DNA from: Burkholderiaceae bacterium
GTDB taxonomy: Bacteria > Pseudomonadota > Gammaproteobacteria > Burkholderiales > Burkholderiaceae_C
Direction of reading: 5' to 3'
Assembly (NCBI GenBank): GCA_024235995.1
Contig: JACKLI010000001.1
Location: 558,001-622,000 of the forward strand
Length of the DNA: 64,000 nucleotides
How positions within the stretch are numbered: position 1 is the stretch's first letter; every line of letters begins with the position of its first letter. Under the pieces are notes generated by a model, which saw only the letters and a program-made list of their open reading frames with translations, had not been told where the DNA came from and did not search any database. The position numbers and the translations under genes were made by a program. Positions 23,483-31,538 of the stretch are shown one piece after another.

Positions 23483-24319
23483 ATGCGCAACCTCAACCAA
23501 GACAACATCACACAGGCAGTCATTGCCAGCTTCGCCAAAACGCCTGACGCTCGGCTCAAAGAAATCATGACGAGCCTGGTCCAGCACCTGCACGCCTTTG
23601 CCCGGGACGTGAAGCTGACCGAGGAAGAATGGTTCCAGGGCATTGACTTCCTGACAAGGTGTGGCCATATCACAGACGACAAACGCCAGGAGTTCATACT
23701 GCTGTCAGACGTTCTCGGCTTGTCAATGCTGACCGTCGCGATGAACAACGACAAGCCTGCGGGTTGTACCGAAGCCACTGTGTTTGGCCCCTTCCATGTG
23801 GAGGGCGCCCCCCACTACGAGCTGGGTGACGACATTGCCAACGGCGCCAAAGGTACGCCCTGCACGGTGCGTGGCACGGTGAAAGGGATCGACGGCCAGC
23901 CCATCCCCGGCGCCGTCATGGACGTCTGGCAGTCGGATGATGACGGACTGTATGACGTACAGCACGCGGATCTTGGTCATGCACAGGCGCGCGGCATCGT
24001 GACAGCGGATGCAGAGGGCAAATACCACTTCCGTTCCATCGTGGCGGTCCCGTACGCAATTCCCCACGACGGACCTGTGGGTCAGATGTTGGAAGCTACG
24101 GGACGCCACCCCTGGCGCCCTGCGCATCTGCACTTCATGGTGAAAGCACCCGGCTACGAAACGCTGATCACTCATGTCTTTCGCGACCACAGCGACTACC
24201 TCGACTCCGATGCGGTGTTTGGCGTTCGCCAGTCGCTGGTGTGCGACTGGGTACAGCAGACGGATGGAAGCTACCTAATGGAGTACGACTTCGTGTTGAA
24301 CCCGACGAGAACCCGGTGA
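23483..24319 (+). CDS. Hydroxyquinol 1,2-dioxygenase
   Basis: A 278-aa intradiol dioxygenase that opens hydroxyquinol (1,2,4-trihydroxybenzene) to maleylacetate. The non-haem Fe(III) ligands are Y157 (DGLYDVQ), Y191 (VPYAIPHDGPVG), H215 and H217 (WRPAHLHF). Their spacing matches the known hydroxyquinol enzyme. The N-terminal helical dimerisation domain is present, and YAIPHDGPVG is typical of the hydroxyquinol rather than the catechol branch. I chose the ATG at 23483 (MRNLNQDNIT) because the earlier in-frame start lies inside the promoter region. It is the first gene of the lower-pathway operon. Confidence 0.9.
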   Translation: MRNLNQDNITQAVIASFAKTPDARLKEIMTSLVQHLHAFARDVKLTEEEWFQGIDFLTRCGHITDDKRQEFILLSDVLGLSMLTVAMNNDKPAGCTEATVFGPFHVEGAPHYELGDDIANGAKGTPCTVRGTVKGIDGQPIPGAVMDVWQSDDDGLYDVQHADLGHAQARGIVTADAEGKYHFRSIVAVPYAIPHDGPVGQMLEATGRHPWRPAHLHFMVKAPGYETLITHVFRDHSDYLDSDAVFGVRQSLVCDWVQQTDGSYLMEYDFVLNPTRTR

Positions 24320-24323
24320 CACC

Positions 24324-24623
24324 ATGTTGTATGCCTTCACACTGATGGACAAGCCTGGGACCGCCGAGTTGCGTCAGCAAATTCGCCCGGTCCACAAAAC
24401 CTACTTGGCTAAAGTGCAAGAACACATTGCCTTTGCAGGGCCGCTGGTAACAGATGACGGCAGCACCATGCTGGGCAGTTTGCTGGTGATTGACTTCCCC
24501 GATCGACAGACAGCTCAAGACTGGTTGGCACAAGAGCCTTTTCTGAAAGCGGGCATCTTTGCAAGCACATCGGTACATGCCTTTGTCAACCTGTGGCCCC
24601 AAAAGGCGGGATTTCCCACATGA
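24324..24623 (+). CDS. YciI-like small protein
   Basis: A 99-aa alpha/beta protein of the YCII family (ferredoxin-like fold, related to muconolactone isomerase), with HIAFAGPLVTDDG and FLVIDFPDRQTAQDWLAQEPFLKAGIF-like segments. It is preceded directly by the dioxygenase stop (4 bp) and followed by a Dabb-domain gene. Its position inside a hydroxyquinol operon suggests a role in handling ring-cleavage or hydroxylation products, but the reaction is unknown. Confidence 0.75.
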   Translation: MLYAFTLMDKPGTAELRQQIRPVHKTYLAKVQEHIAFAGPLVTDDGSTMLGSLLVIDFPDRQTAQDWLAQEPFLKAGIFASTSVHAFVNLWPQKAGFPT

Positions 24624-24633
24624 AGGAAGAAAT

Positions 24634-24966
24634 GTGATCAGGCACATCGTCATGTGGAAGCTGGCAGGCGACACGCCCCTATCCAAACAACGCAACGTCG
24701 AACGACTGACGCAGAGCTTCCTCAGCCTGCGGGGCCGCATCCCAGGACTGCTGCACTTGGAGATTGGCGTGGACAGCAGCGGCGTGGACTACGCCTGCGA
24801 TGTAGTTCTCTACAGCGAGTTCGAGTCGCAATCCGCTCTCGACGACTACGCCATCCATCCAGAACATCTCAGGGTAAAAGCAGAAATTGGCGACATGCGC
24901 ATCGCCCGCCACCAAGTGGACTACGCCGTGGTCCCATCCGATGTGCGCGCAAAGGAATTGACATGA
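24634..24966 (+). CDS. Dabb-domain (stress-responsive A/B barrel) protein
   Basis: A 110-aa protein from a GTG at 24634, with TGAAGGAAGA upstream as ribosome-binding site. It starts MIRHIVMWKLAG and has HPEHLRVKAEIGDMRIARHQVDY, the typical dimeric A/B barrel pattern. Its TGA overlaps the ATG of the maleylacetate reductase gene (ATGA), so it is coupled to it. Related proteins occur in aromatic and polyketide operons. An isomerase or hydrolase role is possible but not shown by the sequence. Confidence 0.75.
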   Translation: MIRHIVMWKLAGDTPLSKQRNVERLTQSFLSLRGRIPGLLHLEIGVDSSGVDYACDVVLYSEFESQSALDDYAIHPEHLRVKAEIGDMRIARHQVDYAVVPSDVRAKELT

Positions 24967-26039
24967 AAGATTTTGTTTACAACGGCCAACCCTCGCGTGT
25001 GGTGTTCGGCCCAGGTTCGCTGGCTCACCTGGAGCGAGAGATCGAGCTGTTGGGTGCCAAGCGGGCCTTGGTGCTGTCCACCCCGGAACAGGCGGCGCAG
25101 GCTCAGATGGTGGCCGATCGCCTGGGCAACCGGGCTACAGGAATCTTCCCGCGAGCGGTGATGCATGTCCCCATCGAAACCGCCCGGGAAGCGCGGGACG
25201 AGGCACGCCGACTTGGTGCCGACTGTGCCATCGCAATTGGTGGCGGTTCCACCACTGGGCTTGGCAAGGCGATTGCCCTGGATTCAGGATTGCCCATTCT
25301 GGCCATTCCCACTACTTACGCAGGCAGCGAAATGACGCCGATCTACGGCATCACTGAGGCGGGTCTCAAGAAGACCGGTAAAGACCCACGCGTGCTGCCG
25401 CGCACCGTCATCTACGACCCTGAACTGACCCTGACCCTACCGGTGGCCATGAGCGTGACCAGCGGCATGAACGCTATTGCACATGCAGCCGAAGGCCTGT
25501 ATGCCCAGGACAGCAATCCGGTGATGGATCTGATGGCCGAAGAAGGTATCCGCGCCATTGCGCAGGCGCTCCCAGTGATTCACCAGCGCGCTGATGACGT
25601 GGCTGCACGCGGCGATGCACTTTACGGCGCCTGGCTCTGCGGCTCGGTGCTGGGTAACGTGGGCATGGCGCTGCACCACAAGCTGTGTCACACCCTTGGA
25701 GGCAGCTTCAACCTTCCGCACGCGGAGGTTCACACCGTCGTGCTGCCACAGGCGATGGCATTCAACGCAGCGGCCGCACCCGAGGCAATGCGGCGCATCG
25801 AACGCGCCTTGGGCGCAACTGGCCGAGCCAGTGCCGCAGCGGGCCTTTTTGACCTGGCCCACACCAACGGGGCTCCCGTAGCACTCAAGGACATCGGCAT
25901 GAACGAGGCTGACCTGGACCGGGCAGCCGAGATTGCTGTGAGCAACCCGTACTGGAACCCTCGCCCGTTCGGAGCAGCACAGCGTGGCGAGATACGCGAC
26001 CTGCTCCAACGCGCTTACGAAGGCATCCGGCCGGACTGA
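24963..26039 (+). CDS. Maleylacetate reductase
   Basis: A 358-aa iron-type alcohol dehydrogenase-like enzyme that reduces maleylacetate to 3-oxoadipate with NAD(P)H. The nucleotide-binding GGGSTTGLGKA lies near residue 93 and PTTYAGSEMTPIYG near residue 118. HAAEGLYAQ and HHKLCHTLGG carry the histidines of the active-site cleft. The ATG at 24963 is used because it overlaps the previous stop. The longer upstream open frame in this register is a shadow of the Dabb gene. Confidence 0.9.
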   Translation: MKDFVYNGQPSRVVFGPGSLAHLEREIELLGAKRALVLSTPEQAAQAQMVADRLGNRATGIFPRAVMHVPIETAREARDEARRLGADCAIAIGGGSTTGLGKAIALDSGLPILAIPTTYAGSEMTPIYGITEAGLKKTGKDPRVLPRTVIYDPELTLTLPVAMSVTSGMNAIAHAAEGLYAQDSNPVMDLMAEEGIRAIAQALPVIHQRADDVAARGDALYGAWLCGSVLGNVGMALHHKLCHTLGGSFNLPHAEVHTVVLPQAMAFNAAAAPEAMRRIERALGATGRASAAAGLFDLAHTNGAPVALKDIGMNEADLDRAAEIAVSNPYWNPRPFGAAQRGEIRDLLQRAYEGIRPD

Positions 26040-26138
26040 CGGCCTTCGGCCCACGAGGGCCTAGGCACGCCCCCTTACAGGGTGTTCGTTCGCGAACGCC
26101 AAGGGGAAGTGCACCTGTTTTTCTAGAGATGGACTCCC
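26040..26138. other. Spacer between maleylacetate reductase and pcaI
   Basis: A 99-bp gap with GC-rich partial inverted sequences (GGCCTTCGGCC at 26040-26050 and GTTCGTTCGCGAAC around 26086-26099). It could form small hairpins that modulate readthrough. It has no T-run. Confidence 0.35.
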
Positions 26139-26855
26139 ATGATCAACAAAATCTCACCTTCCATTGCCGAGGCGCTCACTGGGGTTGCCGATGGCTCAAC
26201 CGTATTGATCGGCGGCTTTGGCACGGCGGGCATCCCCAACGAACTCATCGAAGGCCTGATTGAGCAAGGCGCGCGCGAGCTCACGGTGGTCAACAACAAC
26301 GCGGGCAATGGCGACAGCGGGCTGGCGGCGCTGCTCAAGGCAGGGCGCGTGCGCAAGATCATCTGCTCGTTCCCACGCCAGACCGACTCCTGGGTGTTTG
26401 ACGAGCTGTACCGCAGCGGAAAGATTGAACTAGAGCTTGTACCCCAGGGCAACCTGGCCGAACGTCTTCGCGCCGCAGGCGCAGGTGTGGGTGCATTCTT
26501 CACACCAACCGGCTTTGGCACCGAACTCGCGCTCAACGCGGACGGCACGCCAAAGGAAACCCGGCGCATCAACGGCCGCGACTACGTGCTGGAGTACCCT
26601 ATTCACGGAGACTTGGCGCTCATCAAGGCCGAGACGGGTGACCGCTGGGGCAACCTGACCTACCGCAAGGCCGCGCGCAACTTTGGCCCCGTCATGGCCA
26701 CCGCCGCCAAGCGAACCGTTGCCACCGTGCACGAGGTCCTGGAGCTTGGCCAGCTCGACCCCGAAGCCATCGTCACCCCGGGCATCTTCGTGTCCAGGAT
26801 CGTCAAGATCGAGCGTGTCGCCACACAGGCCGGTGGCTTCAAGCGAGCAGCCTGA
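26139..26855 (+). CDS. pcaI: 3-oxoadipate CoA-transferase, alpha subunit
   Basis: A 238-aa subunit A of a family I CoA-transferase that converts 3-oxoadipate and succinyl-CoA to 3-oxoadipyl-CoA and succinate. The glycine-rich GGFGTAGIPNELI near residue 26 and VVNNNAGNGDSGLAALL near residue 53 are the family signatures. The length is normal. It is followed after 14 bp by the beta subunit gene. Confidence 0.92.
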   Translation: MINKISPSIAEALTGVADGSTVLIGGFGTAGIPNELIEGLIEQGARELTVVNNNAGNGDSGLAALLKAGRVRKIICSFPRQTDSWVFDELYRSGKIELELVPQGNLAERLRAAGAGVGAFFTPTGFGTELALNADGTPKETRRINGRDYVLEYPIHGDLALIKAETGDRWGNLTYRKAARNFGPVMATAAKRTVATVHEVLELGQLDPEAIVTPGIFVSRIVKIERVATQAGGFKRAA

Positions 26856-26869
26856 GAGGAGTCTTTTCC

Positions 26870-27514
26870 ATGAGCAACTACACCAAACGCAGCAAACAGG
26901 AACTGGCCCAGCGCGTGGCGCAGGACATATTCGACGGTGCCTATGTGAACCTCGGCATCGGCCAGCCCACGTTGGTGGCCAACTACCTGCCCGAAGGCAT
27001 GGAGGTCGTGCTGCACAGCGAGAACGGCATCCTGGGCATGGGCCCGGCGCCTGCCGCAGGCGATGAAGACTACGACCTGATCAACGCAGGCAAACAGCCC
27101 GTGACCCTGCTGCCCGGTGGCGCGTACTTTCACCACGCCGACAGCTTTGCCATGATGCGCGGCGGCCACCTGGACATCAGCGTGCTCGGTGCTTTCCAGG
27201 TGTCGGCCACCGGTGACCTGGCCAACTGGAGCACGGGCGAAGCCGGTGCCATCCCCGCCGTGGGTGGCGCCATGGACCTGGCCGTGGGGGCCAAGGAGAC
27301 GTGGGTCATGATGGACCTGCTGACCAAACAGGGGCAGAGCAAGGTGGTTCAGTCCTGTACTTATCCGCTGACCGGTATCGGCTGTGTCAAGCGCATCTAT
27401 GCCGATCTGGCGACGCTGGAGTGCACACCGTCTGGCCTCAGGCTCATTGACAAGGTCGAAGGGCTTGAACACACCGAGCTGGAACACCTCATTGGCCTGC
27501 CGGTACAGGCCTGA
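26870..27514 (+). CDS. pcaJ: 3-oxoadipate CoA-transferase, beta subunit
   Basis: A 214-aa subunit B with the catalytic glutamate in LHSENGILGMGPAP (about residue 51) that forms the CoA thioester intermediate. NLGIGQPTLVANYLP lies upstream of it. It pairs with the preceding subunit. The thiolase gene begins 12 bp later. Confidence 0.92.
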   Translation: MSNYTKRSKQELAQRVAQDIFDGAYVNLGIGQPTLVANYLPEGMEVVLHSENGILGMGPAPAAGDEDYDLINAGKQPVTLLPGGAYFHHADSFAMMRGGHLDISVLGAFQVSATGDLANWSTGEAGAIPAVGGAMDLAVGAKETWVMMDLLTKQGQSKVVQSCTYPLTGIGCVKRIYADLATLECTPSGLRLIDKVEGLEHTELEHLIGLPVQA

Positions 27515-27526
27515 CAGACACACGAC

Positions 27527-28738
27527 ATGACTGCCATGAATCAAGCTTTTATCTGTGACGCCATCCGCACCCCCTTCGGCCGCTACGGTGGTGCCTTGTC
27601 TTCGGTACGGGCCGACGACCTTGGCGCCGTACCGCTGCGGGCACTGATGGCCCGCAACCCCAACGTCGATTGGGCTGCTGTGACCGATGTGATCTACGGC
27701 TGTGCCAACCAGGCGGGCGAAGACAACCGCAACGTTGCGCGCATGAGCAGCCTGCTCGCTGGCTTGCCGCTGGAGGTGCCAGGCGCTACCGTCAACCGCC
27801 TGTGCGGCTCGGGGCTGGACGCTATTGGCACTGCGGCGCGTGCCATCAAGGCCGGTGAGTCGGGCCTGATGATCGCAGGCGGTGTGGAGAGCATGAGCCG
27901 TGCGCCCTTCGTCATGCCCAAAGCCGAATCGGCCTTCAGCCGCGCGAACGCGGTCTATGACACCACCATCGGCTGGCGCTTCATCAACAAGCTGATGAAA
28001 GACAAGTACGGCGTGGACTCCATGCCCGAGACTGCCGAGAACGTGGCGGTGGACTTCAACATCGAGCGTGAAGCGCAGGACCTGATGGCGCTCAACAGCC
28101 AGTTGCGTGCGGTGGCTGCCATCGAGGCAGGCCACCTGGCGCGCGAGATCTGCGCCGTCACCATCCCGCAGAAGAAGGGCGACGCCATCGTGGTGGATAC
28201 GGACGAGCACCCGCGCAAGACCAGCCTGGAAGCGCTGGCCAAGCTCAAGGGTGTGGTGCGCACTGACGGCACGGTGACCGCCGGTAACGCCTCGGGCGTG
28301 AACGATGGCGCCTGTGCACTGATCCTGGCCGACGAAGCCACTGCTGCCAGGAACGGCCTGACGCCGAAGGCCCGCGTTGTGGGTATGGCCACTGCAGGGG
28401 TGGCGCCACGCATCATGGGCATTGGCCCGGCCCCGGCCACGCAGAAGGTGCTGGCCCAGACCGGGTTGACGCTGGCCCAGATGGACGTGATCGAGCTCAA
28501 CGAAGCTTTTGCTGCGCAGGGCCTGGCGGTGCTGCGCCTGCTGGGCTTGCAAGACGATGACCCGCGCGTCAATGCCTGGGGCGGCGCCATTGCGCTGGGC
28601 CATCCGCTGGGGGCCTCGGGCGCGCGGCTGGCCACCACTGCTATCAACCGGTTGCACACCACCGGTGGCCGCTACGCGCTGTGCACCATGTGCATTGGCG
28701 TGGGGCAGGGAATTGCAATCGTCATCGAGCGGGTATGA
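27527..28738 (+). CDS. pcaF: 3-oxoadipyl-CoA thiolase
   Basis: A 403-aa thiolase that splits 3-oxoadipyl-CoA into succinyl-CoA and acetyl-CoA, the last step of the pathway. The acylated Cys is in NRLCGSGLDAI near residue 90. GHPLGASGARL near residue 355 carries the active-site His, and CTMCIGVGQG near residue 389 the second Cys. The start could also be the ATG three codons later. It is intact and closes the lower pathway. A promoterless 58-bp tail and IS30 copy 4 follow. Confidence 0.93.
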   Translation: MTAMNQAFICDAIRTPFGRYGGALSSVRADDLGAVPLRALMARNPNVDWAAVTDVIYGCANQAGEDNRNVARMSSLLAGLPLEVPGATVNRLCGSGLDAIGTAARAIKAGESGLMIAGGVESMSRAPFVMPKAESAFSRANAVYDTTIGWRFINKLMKDKYGVDSMPETAENVAVDFNIEREAQDLMALNSQLRAVAAIEAGHLAREICAVTIPQKKGDAIVVDTDEHPRKTSLEALAKLKGVVRTDGTVTAGNASGVNDGACALILADEATAARNGLTPKARVVGMATAGVAPRIMGIGPAPATQKVLAQTGLTLAQMDVIELNEAFAAQGLAVLRLLGLQDDDPRVNAWGGAIALGHPLGASGARLATTAINRLHTTGGRYALCTMCIGVGQGIAIVIERV

Positions 28739-28796
28739 GGTTGAAATTTTGATCTGCTGAAAGCTTTCTGCGTTATTGACTTATATCTTTAAGGAG

Positions 28797-29907
28797 GGCG
28801 ATCTCAATTTTGAAGTGCAACACCCTCACATGAGGTAAGTTGCACCGATGGGAACACGATACAAACAACTGCAGGCTGAAGAGCGCATGACGCTGAGCTC
28901 GCTGCACCAGCAAGGCTGGAGCCTTCGGGCCATGGGGCGACTGATGGGGCGCAGCCCCAGCACCCTGTGTCGCGAACTGCGGCGCAACAGCAGCGATAGC
29001 GGCTACGCCAGCAGCAGCGCCCACCACGCATATCTGAAGCGCCGCATCGATGCCCGACCCTTGCCCAAGCTGCATGCCGATGGCGCTTTGTGGCAGACGG
29101 TTTGCACGCTGCTCAGCTGGTGCTGGTCGCCACAGCAAATTGCCAGCACACTCAGGCGCATGCATCCCGATGAGCCCGCCTGGCACGTCTCGCACGAGAC
29201 GATCTACGACACCATCTACGCCTACCCACGCGGGGAGCTGCGCCGCCAGCTCATCGCCTTGCTGCGCCAAGGCAAGAGCACGCGCAGGCCCCGCTCTGCG
29301 GGCCAGGATCGACGAGGGAAGATCCCTGACATGGTGAGCATCCATGTGCGCCCGCCCGAGATCGAAGACCGCCTGATGCCCGGGCACTGGGAGGGCGATC
29401 TGATCAAGGGTGCGGGCAACCAGTCTGCGGTCGGTGTGCTGGTGGAGCGTACAACGCGTCTTGTGCTGCTGTGCAAGATGCAGAGCAGCACGGCAGAAAG
29501 TGCGCTGGCGGCGTTCTCGGCCAAGCTCAATGCGGTGGCTGCGCCGCTGCGCAAAACGCTCACCTACGACCAGGGTCGGGAGATGGCGCGGCACAAGGCG
29601 CTCAGTGAGGCCACGGGCGTGAAGGTGTACTTTTGCGATCCGCACAGTCCTTGGCAAAAGGGCAGTTGCGAGAACACCAACGGATTGCTGCGCCAGTTCC
29701 TGCCCAAGGGCACCGATCTGTCGGTGCATGACCAAGATGCGCTGGACTCGATTGCCGACTTGATGAACAACCGACCCAGGCAGACGCTGGGATGGGACAG
29801 TCCCTACCAAGCTTTCAAGCGCATCATGACGGCCATCAGCGAGAAAGATTCGGCTACGATTCATTGATTCTCAACCACTGGTGTTGCACTTCAGAGTTGA
29901 GATCGCC
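28797..29907 (+). mobile_element. IS30-family element, copy 4 (1111 bp)
   Basis: Complete copy with the 3-bp duplication GAG (28794-28796 and 29908-29910). Without it, the DNA would read TTTAAGGAGACTTCCCC before the dctP ATG, so the insertion split the AAGGAG ribosome-binding site of dctP and separated the transporter genes from the thiolase operon. Confidence 0.97.
28848..29867 (+). CDS. IS30-family transposase (copy 4)
   Basis: Intact 339-aa transposase with the same helix-turn-helix and DDE motifs and the same translation as the other three copies. It reads toward dctPQM, so an outward transcript from the IS could feed these genes. Confidence 0.95.
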   Translation: MGTRYKQLQAEERMTLSSLHQQGWSLRAMGRLMGRSPSTLCRELRRNSSDSGYASSSAHHAYLKRRIDARPLPKLHADGALWQTVCTLLSWCWSPQQIASTLRRMHPDEPAWHVSHETIYDTIYAYPRGELRRQLIALLRQGKSTRRPRSAGQDRRGKIPDMVSIHVRPPEIEDRLMPGHWEGDLIKGAGNQSAVGVLVERTTRLVLLCKMQSSTAESALAAFSAKLNAVAAPLRKTLTYDQGREMARHKALSEATGVKVYFCDPHSPWQKGSCENTNGLLRQFLPKGTDLSVHDQDALDSIADLMNNRPRQTLGWDSPYQAFKRIMTAISEKDSATIH

Positions 29908-29918
29908 GAGACTTCCCC

Positions 29919-30956
29919 ATGAAAAAGCTCAAGTTCCGCGCCATCGGTCTGGTGTGCGCAACACTCTTTGCAGGCAGCGCGATGGCGCAGCAGGTCACCC
30001 TGCGTCTGCACCAGTTCCTCCCGCCGCAGGCCACCATTCCGGCCAAGGCCATCATTCCTTGGGCGCAGAAGGTCGAAAAAGAGTCTGGCGGCAAGATCAA
30101 GGTGCAGATGTTCCACGCCATGCAAATGGGCGGCTCGCCCGCGCAACTGTTCGACCAGGCCAAGGACGGCGTGGCCGACATCACCTGGACCGTGCTGGGC
30201 TACACCCCGGGCCGCTTCGTCAAGACGGAAGTGTTCGAGATTCCCTTCATTGCCCCTTCCGGCCCGAACGCTGGTGAGATCACCTCCAAGGCCGTCTGGG
30301 AATACGTCGACAAATATGCTGGCGACGAGTTCAAGGATGTGAAACTTATTGCTGTCCATGCTCACGGCCCAGGGGTATTCCATACCAAACAGGCTGTCAC
30401 TGGTCTGGAAACGCTGCGCGGCATGAAGATCCGCGGTGGCACCCGCATCGTCAACAACATGCTGGTCAAGCTGGGCGCCACCCCCGTGGGTATGCCGGTT
30501 CCTGCAGTGACTGAGGCACTGTCCAAAGGCGTCATTGATGGGGCAACGACAACCTGGGAAGTTAGCCCGTCCCTGAAGGTGACCGAACTGGTCAAGAACC
30601 ACACCAGCTTTGCCGGTGACAAGGGCCTGTACAACATGGCCTTCGCCTTCAGCATGAACAAGGCCACCTACGACAAGCTGCCGCCCGACCTGAAGAAGGT
30701 GATCGACAACAACTCCGGCCTGGAAGCCGCTGCCATGTTCGGCCGTGCCATGGACGAGGGCGACAAGGCTGGCCGTGACATCGCGGCCAAGGCTGGCAAC
30801 AATCTGGTAACTCTGGACGCGGCCGAGACGCAGCGCTGGCTGCGCACCGCCAGCTCCGTGGAAAGCGACTGGGTGACGGAAGTGGCCAAGAAAGGCATTG
30901 ATGGCAAAAAGCTGGCCAGCGAGGCTCGCGCGCTGATCGCCAAATACAACCGATAA
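29919..30956 (+). CDS. dctP: TRAP transporter periplasmic solute-binding protein
   Basis: A 345-aa DctP-family protein with a Sec signal peptide (residues 1-23, ending SAMAQQ). It includes the ligand-arginine region RGMKIRGGTRIVNNML near residue 165 and VIDGATTTWEVSP near residue 205. It delivers a carboxylate-type substrate to the dctQM membrane proteins. Its location after the hydroxyquinol operon suggests uptake of an aromatic acid or an intermediate. The ribosome-binding site was disrupted by IS30: only CCGAGACTTCCCC remains before the ATG. Confidence 0.92.
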   Translation: MKKLKFRAIGLVCATLFAGSAMAQQVTLRLHQFLPPQATIPAKAIIPWAQKVEKESGGKIKVQMFHAMQMGGSPAQLFDQAKDGVADITWTVLGYTPGRFVKTEVFEIPFIAPSGPNAGEITSKAVWEYVDKYAGDEFKDVKLIAVHAHGPGVFHTKQAVTGLETLRGMKIRGGTRIVNNMLVKLGATPVGMPVPAVTEALSKGVIDGATTTWEVSPSLKVTELVKNHTSFAGDKGLYNMAFAFSMNKATYDKLPPDLKKVIDNNSGLEAAAMFGRAMDEGDKAGRDIAAKAGNNLVTLDAAETQRWLRTASSVESDWVTEVAKKGIDGKKLASEARALIAKYNR

Positions 30957-31016
30957 GCGATTACCGAAATCGCGCATGGCCATGGTGGCCATGCGCGTTC
31001 TTTTAAGGACGACGAC

Positions 31017-31538
31017 ATGATGGCCTGGATATTCCGGAGCGCGAAGTGGTCTGCCATTGTGGGCGGGTTGGTGCTGTGTGCCATCACCCTCATGAGCGTG
31101 GCGAGCATCACCGGCCGTGCGCTCATTGGCGTGGGGCTGGGCCCTGTGCCGGGCGACTTTGAAATGGTCGAAGTGGGCACGGCCTTGGCGGTGTTCTTCT
31201 TTCTGCCTTGGTGCTACCTCAAAGGCGGGCATGCCACGGTGGACCTGTTCTACATGCACCTGCCCAAGTCGATGAAATGGCTGGTGGACACCTTCAGCGA
31301 CGTGATCATGCTGGTGCTGTGGCTGGCACTGACATGGATGCTGTGGGAGGGCATGCTGGAAAAGCGTGAATACTTTGAAACCACCTTCATCCTGCAGATG
31401 CCGGTGTGGTGGGCGTATGCGCTGTGCATGGTGGGCGCCGTCATCGGTTGCCTGTCGTACATCGCCAAGACCCTGATCCAGTTTGGCCTGGCCAAGTACC
31501 CGCCAGGCTGGACGGTTGAATCCACCGGAGGACATTGA
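31017..31538 (+). CDS. dctQ: TRAP transporter small membrane subunit
   Basis: A 173-aa protein with four hydrophobic segments (around residues 15-40, 50-70, 92-112 and 130-155), as usual for DctQ. It links the binding protein to the large subunit. An AAGGACGACGAC ribosome-binding site precedes the ATG pair. A diverged 5'-truncated copy lies in reverse at 40706-41152. Confidence 0.92.
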   Translation: MMAWIFRSAKWSAIVGGLVLCAITLMSVASITGRALIGVGLGPVPGDFEMVEVGTALAVFFFLPWCYLKGGHATVDLFYMHLPKSMKWLVDTFSDVIMLVLWLALTWMLWEGMLEKREYFETTFILQMPVWWAYALCMVGAVIGCLSYIAKTLIQFGLAKYPPGWTVESTGGH

